Assembly (NCBI RefSeq): GCF_051014685.1
Contig: NW_027478457.1
Coordinates: 559,553 to 623,552, forward strand
DNA: 64,000 bases
Direction of reading: 5' to 3'
DNA from: Ptiloglossa arizonensis
Taxonomy: Eukaryota > Arthropoda > Insecta > Hymenoptera > Colletidae
How positions within the stretch are numbered: position 1 is the stretch's first letter; each line of letters opens with the position of its first letter. Positions 22,495-33,900 of this stretch are shown in pieces. The notes beneath the pieces were generated by a model, which saw only the letters and a program-made list of their open reading frames with translations, was not told the DNA's origin and ran no database searches. Both the position numbers and the translations under genes were made by a program.

Positions 22495-25400
22495 CCCGAT
22501 TACAACGGTATGTGTATTTTTTCCCTAGCCCGTTCTGGTTAAGCGTTTGGAGCAGCAGAATTGCGAACAATTTGTTCTCTTGTCAACCATTTCTTAGCTT
22601 CCAACTCCCATATCTCGCGAACGGATTGACCTAACCCAAAAATTCCTATTGCATTTGAAAGTAGAAACTCGCCCGATTACAACGGTACGTGTATTTTTCC
22701 CCTAGGCCATTCTGGTTAAGCGATTGGAGCAGCAGAATTGCGAAAAATTTGTTGTCTTCTCAACCATTTCTTAGATTCAAAGTCCCATATCTCGCGAACG
22801 GATTGACCAAACCCAAAAATTCCTATTGCATTTGAAAGTAGAAACTCGCCCGATTACAACGGTATGTGTATTTTTTCCCTTGGCCATTCTGGTTAAGCGT
22901 TTGGAGCAGCAGAATTGCGAAAAATTTTTTGCCTTATCAACCATTTCTTGGCTTCAAACTCCCATATCTCGCGAACGGATTTACCTAACCCAAAAAATTC
23001 CGGTTGCATCAGAAAGCAGAAACTGGCCCGATTACAACGGTATGCGTATTTTTTCCCTAGTCGATTCTGGTTAAGCGTTTGGAGCAGCAGAATTGCGAAC
23101 AATTTGTTGTCTTCTCAACCATTTCTTAGATTCAAAGTCCCATATCTCGCGAACGGATTGACCAAACCCAAAAATTCCTTCTGCGTCGGAAAGTAGAAAC
23201 TCGCCCGATTACAACGGTATGTGTATTTTTTCCCTAGGCCATTCTGGTTAAGCGTTTGGAGCAGCAGAATTGCGAAAAATTTGTTGTCTTCTCAACCATT
23301 TCTTGGCTTCAAACTCCCATATATCGCGAACGGATTGACCTAACCCAAAAATTGCTGTTGCATCTGAAAGTAGAAACTCGCCCGATTACAACGGTATGTG
23401 TATTTTTTCCCTAGGCCATTCTGGTTAAGCGTTTGGAGCAGCAGAATTGCGAAAAATTTTTTGCCTTCTCAACCATTTCTCAGCTTCAAACTCCCATATC
23501 TCGCGAACCGATTGACCTAACCCAAAAATTCCTATTGCATTTGAAAGTAGAAACTCGCCCGATTACAACGGTACGTGTATTTTTCCCCTAGGCCATTCTG
23601 GTTAAGCGATTGGAGCAGCAGAATTGCGAAAAATTTGTTGTCTTCTGAACCATTTCTTAGATTCAAAGTCCCATATCTCGCGAACGGATTGACCAAACCC
23701 AAAAATTCCTTCTGCGTCTGAAAGTAGAAACTCGCCCGTTTACAACGGTATGTGTATTTTCTCCCTAGGCAATTTTGGTTAAGCGTCTGGAGCAGCAGAA
23801 TTGCGAAAAATTTGTTGTCTTCTCAACCATTTCTTAGCTTCCAACTCCCATATCTCGCGAACGGATTGACCTAACCCAGAAATTCCTATTGCATTTGAAA
23901 GTAGAAACTCGCCCGATTACAACGGTACGTGTATTTTTCCCCTAGGCCATTCTGGTTAAGCGATTGGAGCAGCAGAAGTGCGAAAAATTTGTTGTCTTTT
24001 CAACCATTTCTTGGCTTCAAACTCCCATATCTCGCGAACGGATTTACCTAACCCAAAAATTCCTGTTGCATCAGAAAGCAGAATCTCGCCCGATTACAAC
24101 GGTATGCGTATTTTTTCCCTAGTCCATTCTGGTTAAGGGTTTGGAGCAGCAGAATTACGGACAATTTGTTGTCTTCTCAACCATTTCTTGGCTTCAAACT
24201 CCCATATCTCGCGAACGGATTGACCTAACCCAAAAATTGCTGTTGCATCTGAAAGTAGAAACCCGCCCGGTTACAACGGTACGTGTATTTTTCCCCTAGG
24301 CCATTCTGGTTAAGCGATTGGAGCAGCAGAATCGCGAAAAATTTGTTGTCATCTCAACCATTTCTTAGATTCAAAGTCCCATATTGCGCGATCGGATTGA
24401 CCAAACCCAAAAATTCCTTCTGCGTCTGAAAGTAGAAACTCGCCCGATTACAACGGTACGCGTATTTTTCCTCTAGGCCATTCTGGATAAGCGATTGGAG
24501 CAGCAGAAGTGCGAAAAATTTGTTGTCTTGTCAACCATTTCTTAGCTTCAAAGTCCCATATCTCGCGAACGGATTGACCTAACCCAAAAATTCTTATTGT
24601 GACTGAACGTAGAAACTCGCCCGATTACAACGGTATGCGTATTTTTACCCTAGGCCATTCTGGTTAAGCGATTGGAGCAGCAGAAGTGCGAAAAATTTAT
24701 TGTCTTGACAACCATTTCTTAGCTTCAAAGTCCCATATCTCGCGAACGGATTGACCTAGCCCAAAAATTCCTATTGCATCTGAAAGTAGAAACTCGCCCG
24801 ATTACAACGGTATGTGTATTTGTTCCCTAGGCCATTCTGGTTAAGCGTTTGGAGCAGCAGAATTGTGAAAAATTTTTTGCCCTCTCTACCATTCCTTGGC
24901 TTCAAACACCCATATCTCGCGAACGGATTGACCTAACCCAAAAATTCCTATTGCATCTGAAAGTAGAAACTCGCCCGATTACAACGGTATGTGTATTTTT
25001 TCCCTAGGCCATTCTGGTTAAGCGTTTGGAGCAGCAGAATTGCGAAAAATTTGTTGTCTTCTCAACCATTTCTTGGCTTCAAACTCCCATATCTCGCGAA
25101 CGGATTGACCTAACCCAAAAATTGCTGTTGCATCTGAAAGTAGAAACTCGCCCGATTACAACGGTATGTGTATTTTTCCCCTAGGCCATTCTGGTTAAGC
25201 GATTGGATCAGCAGAAGTGCGAAAAATTTATTGTCTTGACAACCATTTCTTAGATTCAAAGTCCCATATCTCGCGAACGGATTAACCTAACCCAAAAATT
25301 CCTATTGTAACTGAAAGTAGAAACTCGCCCGATTACAACGGTATGCGTATTTTTTCCCTTGGCCATTCTGCTTAAGCGTTTGGAGCAGCAGAATTGCGAA

Positions 25401-26372
25401 AAATTTGTTCTCTTCTCAACCATTTCTTAGCTTCCAACTCCCATATCTCGCGAACGGATTTACCTAACCCAAAAATTCCTGTTGCATCAGAAAGCAGAAA
25501 CTCGCCCGATTACAACGGTATGCGTATTTTTTCCCTAGTCCATTCTGGTTAAGCGTTTGGAGCAGCAGAATTGCAAAAAATTTTTTGCCTTCTCAACCAT
25601 TTCTTGGTTTCAAACTCCCACATCTCGCGAACGGATTGACCTAACCCAAAAATTCCTGGTGCGTCTGAAAGTAGAAACTCGCCCGATTACAACGGTATGT
25701 GTATTTTTTCCCTAGCCCGTTCTGGTTAAGCGTTTGGAGCATCAGAATTGCAAACAATTTGTTCTCTTGTCAACCATTTCTTAGCTTCCAACTCCCATAT
25801 CTCGCGAACGGATTGACCCAACCCAAAAATTCCTATTGCATTTGAAAGTAGAAACTCGCCCGATTACAACGGTACGCGTATTTTTCCCCTAGGCGATTCT
25901 GGTTAAGCGATTGGAGCAGCAGAAGTGCGAAAAATTTATTGTCTTGACAACCATTTCTTAGCTTCAAAGTCCCATATCTCGCGAACGGATTGACATAACC
26001 CAAAAATTCCTATTGCATCTGAAAGTAGAAACTCGCCCGATTACAACGGTATGTGTATTTTTTCCCTAGGCCATTCTGGTTAAGCGTTTGGAGCAGCAGA
26101 ATTGCGAAAAATTTGTTGTCTTCTCAACCATTTCTTGGCTTCAAACTCCCATATCTCGCGAACGGATTGACCTAACCCAAAAATTGCTGTTGCATCTGAA
26201 AGTAGAAACTCGCCCGATTACAACGGTATGTGTATTTTTTCCCTAGGCCATTCTGGTTAAGCGTTTGGAGCAGCAGAATTGCGAAAAATTTTTTGTCTTC
26301 TCAACCATTTCTTAGCTTCAAACTCCCATATCTCGCGAACGGATTGACCCAACCCAAAAATTCCTATTGCAT
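22495..26372. repeat. Least homogenised satellite block
   Basis: About 22 monomers in irregular order with many private changes: ATTGCGCGATCGGATTG, TTCCTCTAGGCC with GGATAAGCG, GACTGAACGTAG, GTATTTGTTCCC, CCCTCTCTACCATTCC and GGAGCATCAGAATTGC. It carries the only insertion I found in the window (A6 instead of A5 at 22992-22997). A sub-block at about 25.6-26.4 kb (CCCTAGCCCGTTCTGG, GCAAACAATTTG, TTATTGTCTTGACAACC) reappears at about 37.7-38.4 and 46.9-47.6 kb. Confidence 0.82.
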
Positions 26373-27257
26373 TTGAAAGTAGAAACTCGCCCGATTACAA
26401 CGGTACGTGTATTTTTCCCCTAGGCCATTCTGGTTAAGCGATTGGAGCAGCAGAAGTGCGAAAAATTTGTTGTCTTGTCAACCATTTCTTAGCTTTAAAG
26501 TCCCATATCTCGCGAACGGATTAACCTAACCCAAAAATTCCTATTGTAACTGAAAGTAGCAACTCGCCCGATTACAACGGTATTCGTATTTTTTTCCTTG
26601 GCCATTCTGCTTAAGCGTTTGGAGCAGCAGAATTGCGAAAAATTTGTTCTCTTCTCAACCATTTCTTAGCTTCCAACTCCCATATCTCACGAACGGATTG
26701 ACCTAACCCAAAAATTCCTATTGCATCTGAAAGTAGAAACTCGCCCGATTACAACGGTACGTGTATTTTTTCCCTAGGCCATTCTGGTTAAGCGTTTGGA
26801 GCAGCAGAATTGCGAAAAATTTTTTGCTTTATCAACCATTTCTTGGCTTCAAACTCCCATATCTCGCGAACGGATTTACCTAACCCAAAAATTCCTGTTG
26901 CATCAGAAAGCAGAATCTCGCCCGATTACAACGGTATGCCTTTTTTTTCCCTAGTCCATTCTTGTTAAGCGTTTGGAGCAGCAGAATTGCGAACAATTTG
27001 TTCTCTTCTCAACCATTTCTTAGCTTCCAACTCCCATATCTCGCGAACGGATTAACCTAACCCAAAAATTCCTATTGTAACTGAAAGTAGAAACTCGCTC
27101 GATTACAACGGTACGCGTATTTTTCCCCTAGGCCATTCTGGTTAAGCGATTGGAGCAGCAGAATTGCGAAAAATTTGTTGTCTTCTCAACCATTTCTTAG
27201 ATTCAAAGTCCCATATCTCGCGAACGGATTGACCAAACCCAAAAATTCCTTCTGCGT
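26373..27257. repeat. Derived pentamer HOR (B-C*-D-E-x), copy 1
   Basis: An 885-bp unit in B, C*, D, E order plus a fifth monomer with GCTCGATTAC and GGTACGCG. C* has AGTAGCAACTCG and GGTATTCG. It shows the original pentamer order persisting about 20 kb from the pure pentamer array. Its E monomer has a private GGTATGCCTTTTTTTTCCC. Confidence 0.82.
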
Positions 27258-28142
27258 CGGAAAGTAGAAACTCGCCCGATTACAACGGTACGTGTATTTT
27301 TCCCCTAGGCCATTCTGGTTAAGCGATTGGAGCAGCAGAAGTGCGAAAAATTTGTTGTCTTGTCAACCATTTCTTAGCTTTAAAGTCCCATATCTCGCGA
27401 ACGGATTAACCTAACCCAAAAATTCCTATTGTAACTGAAAGTAGCAACTCGCCCGATTACAACGGTATTCGTATTTTTTTCCTTGGCCATTCTGCTTAAG
27501 CGTTTGGAGCAGCAGAATTGCGAAAAATTTGTTCTCTTCTCAACCATTTCTTAGCTTCCAACTCCCATATCTCGCGAACGGATTGACCTAACCCAAAAAT
27601 TCCTATTGCATCTGAAAGTAGAAACTCGCCCGATTACAACGGTACGTGTATTTTTTCCCTAGGCCATTCTGGTTAAGCGTTTGGAGCAGCAGAATTGCGA
27701 AAAATTTTTTGCCTTATCAACCATTTCTTGGCTTCAAACTCCCATATCTCGCGAACGGATTTACCTAACCCAAAAATTCCTGTTGCATCAGAAAGCAGAA
27801 TCTCGCCCGATTACAACGGTATGCGTATTTTTTCCCTAGTCCATTCTTGTTAAGCGTTTGGAGCAGCAGAATTGCGAACAATTTGTTCTCTTCTCAAACA
27901 TTTCTTAGCTTCCAACTCCCATATCTCGCGAACGGATTGACCTAACCCAAAAATTCCTATTGCATTTGAAAGTAGAAACTCGCCCGATTACAACGGTACG
28001 TGTATTTTTCCCCTAGGCCATTCTGGTTAAACGATTGGAGCAGCAGAATTGCGAAAAATTTGTTGTCTTCTCAACCATTTCTTGGATTCAAAGTTCCATA
28101 TCTCGCGAACGGATTGACCAAACCCAAAAATTCCTTCTGCGT
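27258..28142. repeat. Derived pentamer HOR (B-C*-D-E-A'), copy 2
   Basis: The second 885-bp unit, with the same C* markers 885 bp after the first. Its fifth monomer has GGTTAAACGATTGG and CTTGGATTCAAAGTTCC, which recur in all the later 10-mers. Confidence 0.82.
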
Positions 28143-29912
28143 CGGAAAGTAGAAACTCGCCCGATTACAACGGTACGTGTATTTTTCCCCTAGGCCATTC
28201 TGGTTAAGCGATTGGAGCAGCAGAATTGCGAAAAAATTGTTGTCTTCTCAACCATTTCTTAGATTCAAAGTCCCATATCTCGCGAACGGATTGACCAAAC
28301 CCAAAAATTCCTTCTGCGTCTGAAAGTAGAAACTCGCCCGATTACAACGGTATGTGTATTCTCTCCCTAGGCCATTCTGGTTAAGCGTCTGGAGCAGCAG
28401 AATTGTGAAAAATGTTTTGCCTTCTCTACCATTTCTTGGCTTCAAACTCCCATATCTCGCGAACGGATTGACCTAACCCAAAAATTCCAGCTGCGTCTGA
28501 AAGTAGAAACTCGCCCGATTACAACGGTATGTGTATTTTGTCCCTAGGCCATTCTGGTTATGCGTTTGGAGCAGCAGAATTGCGAAAAATTGTTTGCCTT
28601 CTCAACCATTTCTTGGCTTCAAACTCCCATATCTCTTGAACGGATTGACCTAACCCAAAAATTCCTATTGCATCTGAAAGAAGAAACTCCCCCGATTACA
28701 ACGGTATGTGTATTTTTTCCCTAGGCCATTCTGTTTAAGCGTTTGGAGCAGCAGAATTGCGAAAAATTTTTTGCCTTCTCAACCATTTCTTGGCTTCAAA
28801 CTCCCACATCTCGCGAACGGATTGACCTAACCCAAAAATTCCTGGTGCGTCTGAAAGTAGAAACTCGCCCGATTACAACGGTATGTGTATTTTTTCCCTA
28901 GGCCATTCTGTTTAAGCGTTTGGAGCAGCAGAATTGCGAAAAATTTTTTGTCTTCTCAACCATTTCTTAGCTTCAAACTCCCATATCTCGCGAACGGATT
29001 GACCCAACCCAAAAATTCCTATTGCATTTGAAAGTAGAAACTCGCCCGATTACAACGGTACGCGTATTTTTCCCCTAGGCCATTCTGGTTAAGCGATTGG
29101 AGCAGCAGAATTGCGAAAAATTTGTTGTCTTCTCAACCATTTCTTAGATTCAGAGTCCCATATCTCGCGAACGGATTAACCTAACCCAAAAATTCCTATT
29201 GTAACTGAAAGTAGCAACTCGCCCGATTACAACGGTATTCGTATTTTTTTCCTTGGCCATTCTGCTTAAGCGTTTGGAGCAGCAGAATTGCGAAAAATTT
29301 GTTCTCTTCTCAACCATTTCTTAGCTTCCAACTCCCATATCTCGCGAACGGATTGACCTAACCCAAAAATTCCTATTGCATCTGAAAGTAGAAACTCGCC
29401 CGATTACAACGGTACGTGTATTTTTTCCCTAGGCCATTCTGGTTAAGCGTTTGGAGCAGCAGAATTGCGAAAAATTTTTTGCCTTATCAACCATTTCTTG
29501 GCTTCAAACTCCCATATCTCGCGAACGGATTTACCTAACCCAAAAATTCCTGTTGCATCAGAAAGCAGAATCTCGCCCGATTACAACGGTATGCGTATTT
29601 TTTCCCTAGTCCATTCTTGTTAAGCGTTTGGAGCAGCAGAATTGCGAACAATTTGTTCTCTTCTCAAACATTTCTTAGCTTCCAACTCCCATATCTCGCG
29701 AACGGATTGACCTAACCCAAAAATTCCTATTGCATTTGAAAGTAGAAACTCGCCCGATTACAACGGTACGTGTATTTTTCCCCTAGGCCATTCTGGTTAA
29801 ACGATTGGAGCAGCAGAATTGCGAAAAATTTGTTGTCTTCTCAACCATTTCTTGGATTCAAAGTTCCATATCTCGCGAACGGATTGACCAAACCCAAAAA
29901 TTCCTTCTGCGT
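28143..29912. repeat. 1,770-bp decamer HOR, founder-like copy
   Basis: Ten monomers. In order the markers are AAAAAATTGTTG, GTGTATTCTCTCCC with TTGTGAAAAATGTTTTGCC, CCAGCTGCG with GTATTTTGTCCC and GGTTATGCG, CATATCTCTTGAACGG, GAAAGAAGAAACTCCCCCG, CCTGGTGCG, ACGCGTATTTTT with TTCAGAGTCCC, C*, D, E and the AAACGATTGG monomer. The same succession reappears at 33453, 41062 and 42831. Confidence 0.87.
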
Positions 29913-30974
29913 CGGAAAGTAGAAACTCGCCCGATTACAACGGTACGTGTATTTTTCCCCTAGGCCATTCTGGTTAAGCGATTGGAGCAGCAGAATTGCG
30001 AAAAAATTGTTGTCTTCTCAACCATTTCTTAGATTCAAAGTCCCATATCTCGCGAACGGATTGACCAAACCCAAAAATTCCTTCTGCGTCTGAAAGTAGA
30101 AACTCGCCCGATTACAACGGTATGTGTATTCTCTCCCTAGGCCATTCTGGTTAAGCGTCTGGAGCAGCAGAATTGTGAAAAATGTTTTGCCTTCTCTACC
30201 ATTTCTTGGCTTCAAACTCCCATATCTCGCGAACGGATTGACCTAACCCAAAAATTCCAGCTGCGTCTGAAAGTAGAAACTCGCCCGATTACAACGGTAT
30301 GTGTATTTTGTCCCTAGGCCATTCTGGTTATGCGTTTGGAGCAGCAGAATTGCGAAAAATTGTTTGCCTTCTCAACCATTTCTTGGCTTCAAACTCCCAT
30401 ATCTCTTGAACGGATTGACCTAACCCAAAAATTCCTATTGCATCTGAAAGAAGAAACTCGCCCGATTACAACGGTACGTGTATTTTTTCCCTAGGCCATT
30501 CTGGTTAAGCGTTTGGAGCAGCAGAATTGCGAAAAATTTTTTGCCTTATCAACCATTTCTTGGCTTCAAACTCCCATATCTCGCGAACGGATTTACCTAA
30601 CCCAAAAATTCCTGTTGCATCAGAAAGCAGAATCTCGCCCGATTACAACGGTATGCGTATTTTTTCCCTAGTCCATTCTTGTTAAGCGTTTGGAGCTGCA
30701 GAATTGCGAACAATTTGTTCTCTTCTCAACCATTTCTTAGCTTCCAACTCCCATATCTCGCGAACGGATTGACCTAACCCAAAAATTCCTATTGCATTTG
30801 AAAGTAGAAACTCGCCCGATTACAACGGTACGTGTATTTTTCCCCTAGGCCATTCTGGTTAAACGATTGGAGCAGCAGAATTGCGAAAAATTTGTTGTCT
30901 TCTCAACCATTTCTTGGATTCAAAGTTCCATATCTCGCGAACGGATTGACCAAACCCAAAAATTCCTTCTGCGT
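29913..30974. repeat. Decamer HOR shortened to six monomers
   Basis: It begins like the preceding 10-mer (including GTATTTTGTCCC and GGTTATGCG). At about 30450 the GAAAGAAGAAACTC monomer fuses to a type-D monomer (GCCCGATTACAACGGTACGTG), skipping four monomers of the decamer. It carries a CTGCAG (PstI) site at 30696-30701, seen again only at 34943 and 44321. Confidence 0.86.
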
Positions 30975-33900
30975 CGGAAAGTAGAAACTCGCCCGATTAC
31001 AACGGTACGTGTATTTTTCCCCTAGGCCATTCTGGTTAAGCGATTGGAGCAGCAGAATTGCGAAAAAATTGTTGTCTTCTCAACCATTTCTTAGATTCAA
31101 AGTCCCATATCTCGCGAACGGATTGACCAAACCCAAAAATTCCTTCTGCGTCTGAAAGTAGAAACTCGCCCGATTACAACGGTATGTGTATTCTCTCCCT
31201 AGGCCATTCTGGTTAAGCGTCTGGAGCAGCAGAATTGTGAAAAATTTTTTGCCTTCTCTACCATTTCTTGGCTTCAAACTCCCATATCTCGCGAACGGAT
31301 TGACCTAACCCAAAAATTCCAGCTGCGTCTGAAAGTAGAAACTCGCCCGATTACAACGGTATGCGTATTTTTTCCCTGGGCCATTCTGGTTAAGCGTTTG
31401 CAGCAGCAGAATTGCGAAAAATTGTTTGCCTTCTCAACCATTTCTTGGCTTCAAACTCCCATATCTCTTGAACGGATTGACCTAACCCAAAAATTCCTAT
31501 TGCATCTGAAAGAAGAAACTCCCCCGATTACAACGGTATGTGTATTTTTTCCCTAGGCCATTCTGGTTAAGCGTTTGGAGCAGCAGAATTGCGAAAAATT
31601 TGTTCTCTTGTCAACCATTTCTTAGCTTCCAACTCCCATATCTCGCGAACGGATTGACCAAACCCAAAAATTCCTTCTGCGTCTGAAAGTAGAAACTCGC
31701 CCGATTACAACGGTATGTGTATTTTTTCCCTAGGCCATTCTGTTTAAGCGTTTGGAGCAGCAGAATTGCGAAAAATTTTTTGTCTTCTCAACCATTTCTT
31801 AGCTTCAAACTCCCATATCTCGCGAACGGATTGACCCAACCCAAAAATTCCTATTGCATTTGAAAGTAGAAACTCGCCCGATTACAACGGTACGCGTATT
31901 TTTCCCCTAGGCCATTCTGGTTAAGCGATTGGAGCAGCAGAATTGCGAAAAATTTGTTGTCTTCTCAACCATTTCTTAGATTCAAAGTCCCATATCTCGC
32001 GAACGGATTGACCAAACCCAAAAATTCCTTCTGCGTCGGAAAGTAGAAACTCGCCCGATTACAACGGTACGTGTATTTTTCCCCTAGGCCATTCTGGTTA
32101 AGCGATTGGAGCAGCAGAAGTGCGAAAAATTTGTTGTCTTGTCAACCATTTCTTGGCTTCAAACTCCCATATCTCGCGAACGGATTTACCTAACCCAAAA
32201 ATTCCTGTTGCATCAGAAAGCAGAATCTCGCCCGATTACAACGGTATGCGTATTTTTTCCCTAGTCCATTCTTGTTAAGCGTTTGGAGCAGCAGAATTGC
32301 GAACAATTTGTTCTCTTCTCAACCATTTCTTAGCTTCCAACTCCCATATCTCGCGAACGGATTGACCTAACCCAAAAATTCCTTCTGCGTCTGAAAGTAG
32401 AAACTCGCCCGATTACAACGGTACGCGTATTTTTCCCCTAGGCCATTCTGGTTAAGCGATTGGAGCAGCAGAATTGCGAAAAATTTGTTGTCTTCTCAAC
32501 CATTTCTTAGATTCAAAGTCCCATATCTCGCGAACGGATTGACCAAACCCAAAAATTCCTTCTGCGTCGGAAAGTAGAAACTCGCCCGATTACAACGGTA
32601 CGTGTATTTTTCCCCTAGGCCATTCTGGTTAAGCGATTGGAGCAGCAGAAGTGCGAAAAATTTGTTGTCTTGTCAACCATTTCTTAGCTTTAAAGTCCCA
32701 TATCTCGCGAACGGATTAACCTAACCCAAAAATTCCTATTGTAACTGAAAGTAGCAACTCGCCCGATTACAACGGTATTCGTATTTTTTTCCTTGGCCAT
32801 TCTGCTTAAGCGTTTGGAGCAGCAGAATTGCGAAAAATTTGTTCTCTTCTCAACCATTTCTTAGCTTCCAACTCCCATATCTCGCGAACGGATTGACCTA
32901 ACCCAAAAATTCCTATTGCATCTGAAAGTAGAAACTCGCCCGATTACAACGGTACGTGTATTTTTTCCCTAGGCCATTCTGGTTAAGCGTTTGGAGCAGC
33001 AGAATTGCGAAAAATTTTTTGCCTTATCAACCATTTCTTGGCTTCAAACTCCCATATCTCGCGAACGGATTTACCTAACCCAAAAATTCCTGTTGCATCA
33101 GAAAGCAGAATCTCGCCCGATTACAACGGTATGCGTATTTTTTCCCTAGTCCATTCTTGTTAAGCGTTTGGAGCAGCAGAATTGCGAACAATTTGTTCTC
33201 TTCTCAAACATTTCTTAGCTTCCAACTCCCATATCTCGCGAACGGATTGACCTAACCCAAAAATTCCTATTGCATTTGAAAGTAGAAACTCGCCCGATTA
33301 CAACGGTACGTGTATTTTTCCCCTAGGCCATTCTGGTTAAACGATTGGAGCAGCAGAATTGCGAAAAATTTGTTGTCTTCTCAACCATTTCTTGGATTCA
33401 AAGTTCCATATCTCGCGAACGGATTGACCAAACCCAAAAATTCCTTCTGCTTCGGAAAGTAGAAACTCGCCCGATTACAACGGTACGTGTACTTTTCCCC
33501 TAGGCCATTCTGGTTAAGCAATTGGAGCAGCAGAATTGCGAAAAAATTGTTGTCTTCTCAACCATTTCTTAGATTCAAAGTCCCATATCTCGCGAACGGA
33601 TTGACCAAACCCAAAAATTCCTTCTGCGTCTGAAAGTAGAAACTCGCCCGATTACAACGGTATGTGTATTCTCTCCCTAGGCCATTCTGGTTAAGCGTCT
33701 GGAGCAGCAGAATTGTGAAAAATGTTTTGCCTTCTCTACCATTTCTTGGCTTCAAACTCCCATATCTCGCGAACGGATTGACCTAACCCAAAAATTCCAG
33801 CTGCGTCTGAAAGTAGAAACTCGCCCGATTACAACGGTATGCGTCTTTTTCCCTGGGCCATTCTGGTTAAGCGTTTGGAGCAGCAGAATTGCGAAAAATT

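Noticed and set aside
22826..23196. Overlapping ORFs of 82, 69 and 93 codons on both strands, the longest in the window.
   Set aside because: The A6 insertion at 22992-22997 shifts frame and joins two open frames by chance. Both strands are open over the same repeat sequence.
24400..24480. ACGCGT (in GGTACGCGTATTTTT) considered as a cell-cycle promoter element.
   Set aside because: It is one base from the GGTACGTG found in many monomers, recurs only as a subtype marker, and has no gene near it.
22495..26372. Possible array edge or transition to unique DNA because of many private mutations.
   Set aside because: Monomers remain complete, in phase and clearly related on both sides; ordered HORs resume at 26373.
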